From: Anaeromyxobacter sp.
Lineage (GTDB): Bacteria; Myxococcota; Myxococcia; Myxococcales; Anaeromyxobacteraceae
DNA length: 53,672 nt
Reading direction: 5' to 3'
Assembly (NCBI GenBank): GCA_016718565.1
Contig: JADKCZ010000014.1
Location: 1 to 53,672, forward strand
The notes under the pieces were generated by a model, which had not been told where the DNA came from, did not search any database, and saw nothing but the letters and a program-made list of their open reading frames with translations. A program made the position numbers and the translations under genes. Below, piece by piece: positions 7,824 to 16,798 of this stretch. The first letter of the stretch is position 1, and every line of letters begins with the position of its first letter.

Positions 7824-10515
7824 CTAGAAGATCACGTAGCCGGACACGACGTTCGACCAGACGTCACGGACAACCAGTGGGTTGGTCCGGGCCTCGGCCA
7901 CGACGGCATAGGTTCCCGGCGTGAAGCCGACCGGCACCGTCCAGGTCGCCGCCACGCTCCATGGCTGCACCACGGTCCAGTTGGCGCCGTCGAAGACGGT
8001 GAACTGGAAGTCGCAGGCGTTTGCGGTCCCGCCACAGACGGCTCCGAACTGGGCCACCCCGGCCCCGCCCGCGCCCGCAGGCGTCGGGGTGATGGTGGCG
8101 CTGGTGGCCGGCGCAACGGCGCTCTGGATGACGTAGCCGAAGATGCCGTTCGAGTAGACGTCGCGGACGACCAGCGGGCTGGTCCTGGCCTCGGCAAAGA
8201 CGGCGTAGGTCCCTGGCACGAAGTTCGCCGGCACCACCCAGCTGGCGCCGTTGCCCCAGGCCTGCACGACGCTCCAGGTGGTGCCGTTGAAGGCGATGAA
8301 CTGGAAGTCGCAGGGCAGGGCCGTCCCGCCGCAGGTGGCGTCGAACCTCGCCGTGCCTGCCACGCCCGAGCCGGCCGGCGTGGCCGTCAGCGTGGCGCTG
8401 GTGGCCTTGGTGACCAGGGGGGCCCGGATGACGTAGCCCGAGATCACGTTCGACCAGACGTCACGCGCAACGAGCGGGCTGGTCCTGGCCTCGGCGACCA
8501 CGGCGTAGGTGCCGACAGTGAAGTTCGCCGGAACAGTCCAGACCGCGCCATTGCCCCACGGCTGCACGACGATCCAGGCGGCGCCGTCGAAGACGGTGAA
8601 CTGGAAGTCGCACGGGCTCGCGGTGCCGCCGCACACGGCGCTGAACTGGGCCGTGCCGAGCTCACCGATCCCCGCGGGAGTTGCGGTGATGGTGGCGCTC
8701 GTTGCCTTCCCGACCGGGCTCTGGATGACGTAGCCGGAGACCACGTTCGACCAGGCGTCGCGCACGACCAGTGCGCTGGTGCGGGTCTCGGCCACGACGG
8801 CGTAAGTTCCGGGCACGAAGCCGGCCGGCACCGTCCAGACCGGACCGCCGCCCCAGGCCTGGACGACGGTCCAGTTGACGCCGTCGAAGACGGTGAACTG
8901 GAAGTCACACGGGCTCGGCGTGCCACCGCAGGTGGCGCTGAACTGCGCCGTCCCGGCGAGGCCGACCGACGCGGGGGTCGCCGTGAGCGCCGCGCTGGTG
9001 GCCGGGACGATGGGCGGCGTGATGACGTAGCCCGAGATGACGTTCGACCAGACGTCGCGGATCACGGCCGGGCTGGTCCTGGCCTCGGCGACGACGGCGT
9101 AGGTGCCGACGACGAAGTTGGCCGGAACCGTCCAGGTCGCTCCGGTGCTCCACGGCTGCACGATGGTCCAGGTCGTGCCGTTGAAGACCGAGAACTGGAA
9201 GCTGCACGGGCTGGTGGTGCCGCCACACGAGGCGCTGAACTGGGCAGAGCCGGCTGGGCCGGTGCCGGGCAGGCTGGCCGTGATGGTGGCGTTCAGGGCC
9301 GGCGTGACGGGCGGGCTGATGACGTAACCCGAGATGACATTGGAGTAGACGTCCCGCGCAACCAACCCGCTGGTCCTGGCCTCCACCGAGATGGCGTAGG
9401 TGCCGGCCGGCTGCGTGAGCGGGACTGCCCAGGTGGACGCGGTGCTCCACGCCTGCACGATGGTCCAGACCGACCCGTTGAAGGTCGAGAACTGGAAGGC
9501 GCACGGGTCAACCGAGCCGGTGCAGGCTGCGGTGAAGGACACCGCGCCCGCCGTCCCGGGGCTCGGGCTGCTGGCCGCAACCGTGACCGCGGTCGCGGGT
9601 GCGGGCAGGAGCACCTGCATGGTCATGGTGGCCTCCCGGTCGAAGGCAACGGCGGCGTCCGTCCGCACCTGGACGCGCACCTGGTAGGTGCCGGCCGGGG
9701 TGTTCGTCGGGAGGTTGTAGACGCGCGTCGCGCTCCACGGCTGGACCTCGGCGAAGTTGACGCCGTCGGAGCTCCGCAGGAACCGGTACTGATAGGCAGT
9801 GACAGGCGTGCCCACCGAGCCGCCCCCGGTTGCGAGGAAGGCGAGCGGGACCGGGCCCAGTGCGTTGTAGAGCTTGTGCGGGCTGGTCCGGTTGGAGACG
9901 ATGGTCAGGGTGGTCGCCGGGCGATACCGGACGACGTATGCCGCCGTGGCCGTTGCGTCGATCGCCGCGGTGCTGCTCCGGACGTCGACCCTCACCTGGT
10001 AGCTGGCAGGAAGCGCGGTCGCCGCCAACGTCCAGGTCGCCAGCGCACTCCAGTCCTGCACCGGCAGCGCACCGAAGCCAGCGCCGCTGTCGAGCCAGAA
10101 CCGGAACTGGTAGGTCCCGACCCCAGCAGCGACGGCCGTGAAGGTGACCGGCGTACCGAAGAAGCCCGGGGACGGCAGGAGCGGGTCGGCGGTGAGCGTG
10201 ACGCCGGTGGCGGGCGCCGGATCGATGATCTGGTAAGCCAGCGTCGCGCTGAGGAACTGCGTGTCGATCGAGCTGGTGCGGACATCGGCGCGGACGGTGA
10301 AGCTGCCGGACTGAGCCGTGACCGGGAGCGTGTAGGTCGTCAGGGCGCTGTACTCCTGCACCACCTGGAAGCCCGCGCCGCGGTCGATGAGGAACCGGAA
10401 CTCGTAGGGGCCGGCGCCGGCCGCGCCGCCGCCCAGGGCCGCGGCGGTGAAGACGACCGGGCTGGCGGGGATGGCGCGGAAGTACGGGCTCGGGATGTCC
10501 GAGGTCAGCGTGATG
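7824..10515 (-). repeat. Nine Ig-like repeats of the multicopper oxidase tail
   Basis: Nine units of about 97-100 codons are encoded in tandem, with unit boundaries near 8100, 8395, 8695, 8995, 9290, 9580 and further right. The three N-terminal units have a YxFRFxxxxGAGF core without cysteines. The last six have C-x6-C followed by FQF, VVQPW and TYAVVAEARTS. The same unit occurs in the gene at 1-2979 but the DNA is more diverged here, so these copies look older. Confidence 0.85.
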
Positions 10516-13500
10516 CTGGTGGCCGGCGGGAAGACCTCGGGGGTGCCGAACTCGACCGAGTTGGAGACGGCCGCGCCGCCCTCGTTGTAGGCCACCACGC
10601 GGTAGTGCGCGTGCGCCGGCGCCACGTACGTGGTGTCGGTGAAGGTGGTGGTGTTGGCCGGGGCGAAGCCGACCAGCGTGTACGGCTGGGCGATCCCGAC
10701 CGACTTCTCGACCCGGAACGCGATCTCGCTCGAGGGGTTGCCGAAGTTGGTCTGGCCCACGTAGTCCACCGGCGTGGCGTCGTTCCAGGTGAGCACCGGC
10801 AGGCCCTGGGCGTTGGCGGCGAGCGTCAGCGGCGACGGGGTGCCCGGGATGGTGGACACCACGTTCAGGATGATGGGCCGCATCATGTCGTTCTCTTCGT
10901 GGCTGAGGATGTGGCAGTGCCACACGTACTCGTTCCCGAAGTTGGTGACGACGTTGACGTCAGGCGGCACCTTGGCCTGCTGGGTGACCGGGTCGATGTT
11001 GGTGAAGCCGAAGGGCGAGTTGAGCGGGATGGCCGGGTTGAGCGGGCGCAGGGAGTTCGGCACGCTGAACGGCAGCTTGGGCGCCCAGGGCCGCATGGCC
11101 ACGATGGTGTCCTCGAGCGGGCTGATGCGGACGGTGTCCTTCCAGCCGAGCTCGGTGGGGTGCGGGGCCCGGATCTGGCCGTCCCAGCCGACGCGGTTGA
11201 TGACCTGCACGTCGAAGATGTGGAAGTGGATGGGGTGCATGTCCACGCCGTTGTGCGAGATCTTCCAGATCTGCGTGCCGTCGCCGAGCACCGGCGACAG
11301 GGGCGTGATGGCGTTGTTCAGGATCTCGGTGGCGGGATCCGTGTAGTCGTAGAGCGTCAGGTTGAGCAGGCCGACGATGGGGTTCGGGTTGGTCATGCCG
11401 AGGTTGCCGGCCATGCGCCCGTACTCCATGTCGAAGGAGGCGCCCATCTCGTCGTGCAGCCCCTTGGGCTCCATCGGGAAGGTCTGGTAGGTGCCGCCCA
11501 CCGTGAAGACCGGCAGGGTGACGTCCTGGATGCGGGAGAAGCCCCAGTACGGCCAGACCTGCGGGAAGGTCACGCCGGTGTAGATGCCGTTGTAGGCGTC
11601 CTGGCCGACGATGATGCTGTCCTGCGCGGACTCGAAGACGCCGGCCTTGCCGGGCGCCGGGGCGAAGGCCGCCTCGAGCGCGGCCAGGTCGAAGGCGGGG
11701 GCCGCGGCCACGTTGGCCACGTTCACCTGCATGACGGTGCGGGTGTTGGGGCCGAAGCCGATCTGCGGGCCCTCGGGCAGGCCGGTCAGGCTGCCGGGCG
11801 GCACGCGGCCGTAGCCGCCGCTGGCGGAGAGGTCGGGCGCGCCGGTGAGGTAGTCGTGCCGCGGGTCGAAGGCGGGCACGGCGGCCGGGGCGTCGTTGTA
11901 GAGGATGAGCGTCTGGCCCGCGTAGGGCGAGAAGTCCACCACCACGTCGGCGCGCTCGGCGGGGCCCAGGAAGAGGCCGAAGTCCTTCACGTTGCCCACG
12001 TTGAAGGCGGTGGGGTCGGTGACGAAGGTGATGGGCTGCGGCGGGACCACGGTGGGGCGCGGGGTGAAGCCGCCCTCGGAGCCGAAGTGGATCCAGGACG
12101 GGCCCTGCGTGGCCGGGTCGGGCACGCCCTCGACGCGGCCGTCCACCGGCCAGTTCGGGTAGAGGGCGGCGTTGAAGGCGGTCAGCGCCGCCGGCACCAT
12201 CTTCACCTCGGTGTTGGTGCGGCCGTCACGCGCGACCTGGGCCGGATCGGCCAGGTACCAGTTCAGGTTCTGGAACCGGTCGTTGGCCGCGTTGAGCATG
12301 CGGAAGCGGTAGGCCTTGGGCAGCAGGGTCACCGACGGGAAGGCCTGGCCGTTCACGATGGCGGTGTCGAAGAAGGTCTCGGCGCCCACCGACGGGATGG
12401 GCGTGCCGGGGATCACCGGCGGCTGGCCCGGGGTGGTGCAGAAGGCGAAGACGGCCGGGTTCGGGTCCGAGCAGTTGGGGTCGTGGTACGGGTTCGGCAC
12501 CGTGTTGTAGAGGATGTTGGTGGTGGGCGGGAAGAACCAGGGGCCGTAGACCCAGCGGCCGAACGGGTTCACGCCGGTGGGGTCGTAGGGGTTCTGGGCC
12601 GGCACGTAGACGTGCGGCAGCCAGAGGTCGCCCACCACCACCGGGCGCACGCCGAACTGGTCGGGCGTGCCGGAGCCCCAGTTCCAGGTGGGGTCGCCGT
12701 TGGTGCGGACGTCGCTGGCGACGAAGGAGCGGTCCTGGATGACGAGCGGGATCTGGTCGGCCGGCAGCGCGCCCTGGGCCACCAGGGCCTGCTCGAACGG
12801 GTCGGTGATCAGGTAGCCGGCGGCCACGCCCATGATGACGTTGAGGCGGGTGATGCCCCAGGCGTGCTCATGGTAGAACATGAGCCGGGCCGACTGCTGG
12901 TTCGAGTAGTAGTAGGTGGTGGAGCCGGGGCCCGGGTTCGGCATGTCGGGCACGTTCTCGAGGCTGACGCCCTCGGTGTACGGCGTGTTGGCCCACTCGC
13001 CCGCCGGGATGATCCACTGGTGCGGGGTGCCGTCGCTGATCCACGGGGTGCGGCCGCCGTGCAGGTGGATGGCGCTGCGGTTCTGGGTGTACTTGGCGCA
13101 GTTCTGGCCGGGGGTGGCGTTGCCGGGCGGGATGCTGGCCACCGGGGTGGGGTCGCAGACGGCGCCGGGGGCGTAGGGGACGCCCAGGGGATCGAGCGCG
13201 CCGGCCGGCCAGAGCGGGCCCTTGCCGGAGCCCAGGATCGACTCGTCCACCGGGATGACCAGGTCGCCGCCGGCGCCGATGGGCAGGCGGTTGGTGAACT
13301 TGATGCGCACCGGGCGGTCGCGGGTGGCCACGATGACCGGGCCGAGCCAGCGGGCCTGGGCGTCCGGGGCGATGGTGTTCTGGCCCAGGGCGTCGGTGCC
13401 GTTGTTGGTCTGGTGGTAGCCGCGCAGCTTGGTGGTGGCCGGGAGGTCGGTGTGGAACCGGTGGGAGAACTCGATGAGCTCGATCTCGTAGTAGTCGGAG

Positions 13501-13964
13501 CCCGGGTAGGTGATGGAGTCCGGGTTGGCCACCGGGATGTAGTTGCCCAGCAGGTTGGCGCCGGCGGGGGTCAGGCCGGGCAGCGCGTCCACGAACTTGC
13601 GCAGCTCCGGGCTGAAGGCCCAGTTGCTGGTGGTGAAGTAGTCCGGCGTGGTGCCGGGGCCCGGGGGCGTCACGCCCACCGGGATCTGCGCCTGCTCCGG
13701 CGTCATGATCCCGGCCTTGACGGCCGCCTTGCGGGCCTGCTCCAGCCGCAGCTTGGTGGCCTTCAGCTCGGCGGCGGCCGCCTCGCGCTGCGCCTGGCTC
13801 GGCATGTTGGCGCGCATCTGGTGGACGGTGGCCGCCTTGGCGGCCAGGGCGTCGGCGGAAACCTGGTCCAGGCCGCTGGTAGACTGCGCGGCGGCGAGCT
13901 GGAACGGGATCAGGCCAAACACCAGCCCGAGCAACGCGGACAGCACCCTCTTCTGAGCGATCAT
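7824..13964 (-). CDS. Giant secreted multicopper oxidase with C-terminal Ig-like repeats
   Basis: 2046 residues from ATG 13964, chosen for its GGGGAGAA ribosome binding site and a following Sec signal peptide (KRVLSALLGLVFGLIP, cut after AAAQ or nearby). All four copper motifs are present: HLHGG (His300/302), YHEHAWG (His365/367), HPIHFH (from His910) and HCHILSHEENDMM (His1016-Cys1017-His1018, axial Met1027). The copper core is about 1,000 residues, far longer than the 500-600 of CotA or bilirubin oxidase; most of the extra length is inserted between the second and third motifs. An FN3-like domain (about 1045-1145) is followed by nine Ig-like repeats, three without and six with a C-x6-C pair. 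The enzyme should oxidise a phenolic or metal substrate outside the cytoplasm with O2 as acceptor; which substrate is unknown. It is transcribed alone, between two intergenic regions with a terminator. Confidence 0.9.
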   Translation of the reverse strand: MIAQKRVLSALLGLVFGLIPFQLAAAQSTSGLDQVSADALAAKAATVHQMRANMPSQAQREAAAAELKATKLRLEQARKAAVKAGIMTPEQAQIPVGVTPPGPGTTPDYFTTSNWAFSPELRKFVDALPGLTPAGANLLGNYIPVANPDSITYPGSDYYEIELIEFSHRFHTDLPATTKLRGYHQTNNGTDALGQNTIAPDAQARWLGPVIVATRDRPVRIKFTNRLPIGAGGDLVIPVDESILGSGKGPLWPAGALDPLGVPYAPGAVCDPTPVASIPPGNATPGQNCAKYTQNRSAIHLHGGRTPWISDGTPHQWIIPAGEWANTPYTEGVSLENVPDMPNPGPGSTTYYYSNQQSARLMFYHEHAWGITRLNVIMGVAAGYLITDPFEQALVAQGALPADQIPLVIQDRSFVASDVRTNGDPTWNWGSGTPDQFGVRPVVVGDLWLPHVYVPAQNPYDPTGVNPFGRWVYGPWFFPPTTNILYNTVPNPYHDPNCSDPNPAVFAFCTTPGQPPVIPGTPIPSVGAETFFDTAIVNGQAFPSVTLLPKAYRFRMLNAANDRFQNLNWYLADPAQVARDGRTNTEVKMVPAALTAFNAALYPNWPVDGRVEGVPDPATQGPSWIHFGSEGGFTPRPTVVPPQPITFVTDPTAFNVGNVKDFGLFLGPAERADVVVDFSPYAGQTLILYNDAPAAVPAFDPRHDYLTGAPDLSASGGYGRVPPGSLTGLPEGPQIGFGPNTRTVMQVNVANVAAAPAFDLAALEAAFAPAPGKAGVFESAQDSIIVGQDAYNGIYTGVTFPQVWPYWGFSRIQDVTLPVFTVGGTYQTFPMEPKGLHDEMGASFDMEYGRMAGNLGMTNPNPIVGLLNLTLYDYTDPATEILNNAITPLSPVLGDGTQIWKISHNGVDMHPIHFHIFDVQVINRVGWDGQIRAPHPTELGWKDTVRISPLEDTIVAMRPWAPKLPFSVPNSLRPLNPAIPLNSPFGFTNIDPVTQQAKVPPDVNVVTNFGNEYVWHCHILSHEENDMMRPIILNVVSTIPGTPSPLTLAANAQGLPVLTWNDATPVDYVGQTNFGNPSSEIAFRVEKSVGIAQPYTLVGFAPANTTTFTDTTYVAPAHAHYRVVAYNEGGAAVSNSVEFGTPEVFPPATSITLTSDIPSPYFRAIPASPVVFTAAALGGGAAGAGPYEFRFLIDRGAGFQVVQEYSALTTYTLPVTAQSGSFTVRADVRTSSIDTQFLSATLAYQIIDPAPATGVTLTADPLLPSPGFFGTPVTFTAVAAGVGTYQFRFWLDSGAGFGALPVQDWSALATWTLAATALPASYQVRVDVRSSTAAIDATATAAYVVRYRPATTLTIVSNRTSPHKLYNALGPVPLAFLATGGGSVGTPVTAYQYRFLRSSDGVNFAEVQPWSATRVYNLPTNTPAGTYQVRVQVRTDAAVAFDREATMTMQVLLPAPATAVTVAASSPSPGTAGAVSFTAACTGSVDPCAFQFSTFNGSVWTIVQAWSTASTWAVPLTQPAGTYAISVEARTSGLVARDVYSNVISGYVISPPVTPALNATITASLPGTGPAGSAQFSASCGGTTSPCSFQFSVFNGTTWTIVQPWSTGATWTVPANFVVGTYAVVAEARTSPAVIRDVWSNVISGYVITPPIVPATSAALTATPASVGLAGTAQFSATCGGTPSPCDFQFTVFDGVNWTVVQAWGGGPVWTVPAGFVPGTYAVVAETRTSALVVRDAWSNVVSGYVIQSPVGKATSATITATPAGIGELGTAQFSAVCGGTASPCDFQFTVFDGAAWIVVQPWGNGAVWTVPANFTVGTYAVVAEARTSPLVARDVWSNVISGYVIRAPLVTKATSATLTATPAGSGVAGTARFDATCGGTALPCDFQFIAFNGTTWSVVQAWGNGASWVVPANFVPGTYAVFAEARTSPLVVRDVYSNGIFGYVIQSAVAPATSATITPTPAGAGGAGVAQFGAVCGGTANACDFQFTVFDGANWTVVQPWSVAATWTVPVGFTPGTYAVVAEARTNPLVVRDVWSNVVSGYVIF

Positions 13965-14199
13965 CTCTGGTTCTCCCCTCACTGCTTGCACTGCCGTCCG
14001 CGGAGCCGCGGGCTTTTCCTCTGCGATTCCCTTCGGCGCCGCCCCACAGGGCGCCGATCGCAGGGCGACACGTTGACGCAATCTAGTACCCTCGGAAGAA
14101 GGCCACATAGTCCGCAGGTCTGGTGTCGTTTGAGTACGGTACATTGATATTTGGACTCAAAATTTCCTTACTCTGTGCCGTGATAAGGGGGGTGCGCTC
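13965..14199. promoter_or_regulatory. Divergent intergenic region with AT-rich island
   Basis: This region separates the multicopper oxidase (minus) from a small anchored protein (plus). Bases about 14138-14175 are strikingly AT-rich against the GC-rich background, and TTGATA at 14144-14149 could serve as a -35 element for the plus-strand gene. No single promoter pair is convincing on either strand. The oxidase leader also carries a hairpin, listed separately. Confidence 0.45.
14022..14062 (-). promoter_or_regulatory. Structured 5' leader hairpin of the multicopper oxidase mRNA
   Basis: In minus-strand sense TGCGAT pairs with ATCGCA, and inside it CGGCGCC pairs with GGCGCCG. A 9-base loop and a 6-base one-sided bulge (AAGGGA) interrupt the structure. 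A second short palindrome (CCGCGGCTCCGCGG, about 13998-14011) follows before the ribosome binding site. The stem is about 60 bases upstream of the ATG. It could act as a leader control element or a processing/stability element. It does not match a riboswitch class I can name. Confidence 0.45.
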
Positions 14200-14787
14200 A
14201 TGCGCCGCATGCTCTTGCCGTCGATCATCGCCATCGCCCTGGTGTTCCTGGGCAGCCTGGCCCTGCTGGACTGGCTCGGCGGGTCCGAGGCCGGGGATCC
14301 CCAGACCCCCGTGGCCTCGCCGCAACCCGCACCCAGCGTAGATGTTGCACCACCCGCGCCCACCGCCACACCGGCCGAGGTGGCCGCGGAGATGAGGGCT
14401 CCGCCCTCCCTCCCCGCCCCGGCGCCACCGCCCGAGGCGCTGCCGCCCTCCGGCGCGCCGCCGGCCCCGGGCTACGTGCGCGACGAGACCTCCACGCTGC
14501 AGGGCGTGCTGAGCGGCCGCTGCGGCGCCATGGAGCTGCGGCTGGGCGACGACCTGCGCCGGCGCGGTGACGAACCGGAGGGGCGCGCGGTGCTGCTGGT
14601 GGAGGTGGAGCCGCAGCAAGGGCAGCTCAAGTTCTGGTCGAGCAAGCTCCAGAGCCCTGGGCAGACCAGGCCGTCCCTGGTGGCCTGCGTACAGTGGGCG
14701 CTCAACGGGTACGTGCTGCCGGTCTCCCGGCTCCAGCCCGGCGAGCGCTTCAAGGTGCAGGTGGTGATCGGGGTGCGGGCGCGGTGA
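14200..14787 (+). CDS. Membrane-anchored protein with proline-rich linker, unknown function
   Basis: 195 residues from ATG 14200, preceded by a good AAGGGGGG ribosome binding site. Residues 5-25 form one hydrophobic helix (signal anchor). Residues ~28-88 are rich in proline and alanine, as in periplasm-spanning linkers. The C-terminal ~100 residues form a compact domain with a single CGAMELRL segment and a VACVQWALNGYVLP segment. The layout (anchor, Pro/Ala linker, small C-terminal domain) recalls AgmX/PglI C-terminal or TonB-like proteins of myxobacteria, but I do not recognise the domain with confidence. It is divergent from the oxidase gene and convergent, one base apart, with the dehydratase gene at 14789. 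Confidence 0.75.
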   Translation: MRRMLLPSIIAIALVFLGSLALLDWLGGSEAGDPQTPVASPQPAPSVDVAPPAPTATPAEVAAEMRAPPSLPAPAPPPEALPPSGAPPAPGYVRDETSTLQGVLSGRCGAMELRLGDDLRRRGDEPEGRAVLLVEVEPQQGQLKFWSSKLQSPGQTRPSLVACVQWALNGYVLPVSRLQPGERFKVQVVIGVRAR

Positions 14788-14788
14788 C

Positions 14789-16783
14789 TCAGCCGGGCAG
14801 GGCCGCGCCGGCCTGGCCTGGGCCGGCAGGCCTGGCCTGCTCCGCGGCCTCGCGGGCCAGGCTGGCCGCGCGGGCGCCGTCCTCCGGCGAGGCGTACTCC
14901 GGCACCAGCTCGGCCAGGCGGGCCCGCACCTCCTCGGCCGGGTGGCCCAGCACCTCGCGCAGCCGCTCCAGGCCGCGCTCCAGCTGGGCCTGCTCGCAGG
15001 GGCGGAACCGGCCCACGAAGATCTTGGGGTGGTGGGTCTTCTCGGCGGTCTCGGCGGCCACCGACAGCTCCTCGAAGAGCTTCTCGCCGGGGCGCACGCC
15101 GCTGAAGCGGATCTCGACGTCCACGCCCGGGGTGAGGCCCGAGAGCGTGATGAGGTCGCGCGCCAGGTCGGCGATGCGCACCGGCTCGCCCATGTCCAGG
15201 ATGAAGATCTCGCCGCCGTGCCCCATGGTGCCGGCCTGCAGCACCAGCTGGCTGGCCTCCGGGATGGTCATGAAGTAGCGCTTCATCTCCGGGTGGGTCA
15301 CCAGCACCGGGCCGCCGGCGGCGATCTGCTCCTTGAAGATGGGGATGACGCTGCCGGCCGAGCCGAGCACGTTGCCGAAGCGCACCGTGACGAACTTGGT
15401 GCGGGAGCGCTGCGAGAGCGACTGCACGTAGAGCTCGGCCACCCGCTTGGTGGCGCCCATCACCGAGGTGGGGTTGACCGCCTTGTCGGTGGAGATCATG
15501 ACGAAGCGCTCGACCCCGAAGCGGTCGGCCAGGTCCGCCAGGCAGCGGGTGCCCAGCACGTTGTTCTTGACCGCCTCGCCCGGGTTCCACTCCATCATCG
15601 GCACGTGCTTGTGGGCCGCGGCGTGCAGCACCACCGAGGGCCGGTGGCGCTCGAAGACCTCCGCCATGCGGGCGGCGTCGCCCACGTCGGCCACCAGGGC
15701 CACCAGCGAGACCTCGGGGTGGCTGGCGGCCAGCTCGCGGTGGATCTGGAAGAGGTTGTTCTCCGTGCGCTCCACCAGGAGCAGCGCCGACGGGGCGAAG
15801 CGGCAGACCTGGCGGCACAGCTCGGAGCCGATGGAGCCCCCGGCGCCGGTGACCATCACCACGTGCCCCTTCATGACGGCCGCGATGGCCTCCATGTCGA
15901 GCTCCACCGGGTCGCGGCCCAGCAGGTCCTCGATGGCCACGTTGCGGAGCTGGTTCAAGGTGACCCGGCCGTCGATGAGCTGGTCGAGCCCGGGCATGGT
16001 CTTGAAGCGCGCCCCGGAGGCCTTGCACAGCTCCACGATGCGGCGCATCTGGGCGCCGGTGGCGGTGGGCGCCGCGATGATCACCTCGTCGGCGTCGTGG
16101 TCGCCCACCAGGGCCGGCAGCTGCGCCACCGTGCCCACCACCCGCACCCCGTGGATGTGGGCGTGCAGCTTGTGGTGGTCGTCGTCGGCGAAGCCCACCA
16201 CGTGGAAGCGCGCGGCGTGGTTGCGGTGCAGCTCGCGCAGCAGCAGCTCGCCGGCGTCGCCGGCGCCCACGATGAGCAGGCGGGTGGGCTTGACGTCCTT
16301 CTCGGGCGCGGGGCGGCGGTCGGCGGTGAAGGTGCGGTAGGTGAAGCGGGCCCCGCCCACCAGGATGATGCAGAGGGCCCACTCGATGGTGATGACGGAG
16401 CGCGGGAAGGTGCGGAAGAGCAGGCCCAGCACCGCCAGGAACAGGAGCGTGGAGGCCGAGGTGGCCAGCACGATGGCCTTGAGATCCCGGGCGCCGGTGT
16501 ACTTCCACATCCCGCGGAACAGGCCGCTGGCCTGGTAGATGCCGAGGCGCAGGACCAGCAGGATGGGGAACCAGCGCAGCATCTCCGCCGCGTACTGGTG
16601 CTCGGCGCTGAAGTCGAAGCGCAGGCCGAAGGCGAGCCAGTAGGACGCGCTCCACAGCGCCACGTGGACGGCGATGATGAGCGAGCGGCGGATGCCGACG
16701 CGGAGGGTGGCGGCCCGCTGGGTCACGAGAGAGGGGAGGCTAACAGATCCCACCGGCTGCTTCACCGGTGCGGGGGGTCGCAC
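14789..16783 (-). CDS. Membrane-bound nucleotide-sugar 4,6-dehydratase (PglF/WbpM/CapD-like)
   Basis: 664 residues from GTG 16783; GTG 16726 is an alternative start. The N-terminal ~140 residues contain four hydrophobic segments. A CoA-binding-like Rossmann region (LLIVGAGDAGELLLRE) follows, then an extended SDR domain with TGAGGSIGSELCRQ. The catalytic region reads STDKAVNPTSVMGATKR, giving the Thr-Met-Lys triad of long-form PglF/WbpM enzymes instead of Ser-Tyr-Lys. The expected reaction is UDP-GlcNAc to UDP-4-keto-6-deoxy-GlcNAc at the inner membrane. The operon also encodes the aminotransferase and acetyltransferase that would complete a di-N-acetylbacillosamine-type sugar, which supports the call. 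It is the last gene of the minus-strand operon. Confidence 0.9.
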   Translation of the reverse strand: MRPPAPVKQPVGSVSLPSLVTQRAATLRVGIRRSLIIAVHVALWSASYWLAFGLRFDFSAEHQYAAEMLRWFPILLVLRLGIYQASGLFRGMWKYTGARDLKAIVLATSASTLLFLAVLGLLFRTFPRSVITIEWALCIILVGGARFTYRTFTADRRPAPEKDVKPTRLLIVGAGDAGELLLRELHRNHAARFHVVGFADDDHHKLHAHIHGVRVVGTVAQLPALVGDHDADEVIIAAPTATGAQMRRIVELCKASGARFKTMPGLDQLIDGRVTLNQLRNVAIEDLLGRDPVELDMEAIAAVMKGHVVMVTGAGGSIGSELCRQVCRFAPSALLLVERTENNLFQIHRELAASHPEVSLVALVADVGDAARMAEVFERHRPSVVLHAAAHKHVPMMEWNPGEAVKNNVLGTRCLADLADRFGVERFVMISTDKAVNPTSVMGATKRVAELYVQSLSQRSRTKFVTVRFGNVLGSAGSVIPIFKEQIAAGGPVLVTHPEMKRYFMTIPEASQLVLQAGTMGHGGEIFILDMGEPVRIADLARDLITLSGLTPGVDVEIRFSGVRPGEKLFEELSVAAETAEKTHHPKIFVGRFRPCEQAQLERGLERLREVLGHPAEEVRARLAELVPEYASPEDGARAASLAREAAEQARPAGPGQAGAALPG

Positions 16784-16798
16784 CCCGGCGGGACCGGC

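Noticed and set aside
13998..14062. Cyclic-di-GMP (GEMM) riboswitch in the oxidase leader
   Set aside because: A few elements look alike (an AAAGCC-like stretch and a GACGGCAG stretch) but the conserved core and tetraloop are missing, so only a generic hairpin is reported.
7446..14147. Very long plus-strand open frame of more than 2,200 codons opposite the multicopper oxidase
   Set aside because: It is a by-product of G/C-biased third codon positions of the minus-strand gene; its translation is low-complexity (His, Gly, Val, Asp, Arg) and holds no domain, while the minus strand has signal peptide and copper motifs.
14789..16783. Initiating glycosyltransferase because of the N-terminal membrane helices
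   Set aside because: The C-terminal domain is a dehydratase with TGAGGSIGSE and a TMK triad, not a sugar-phosphate transferase.
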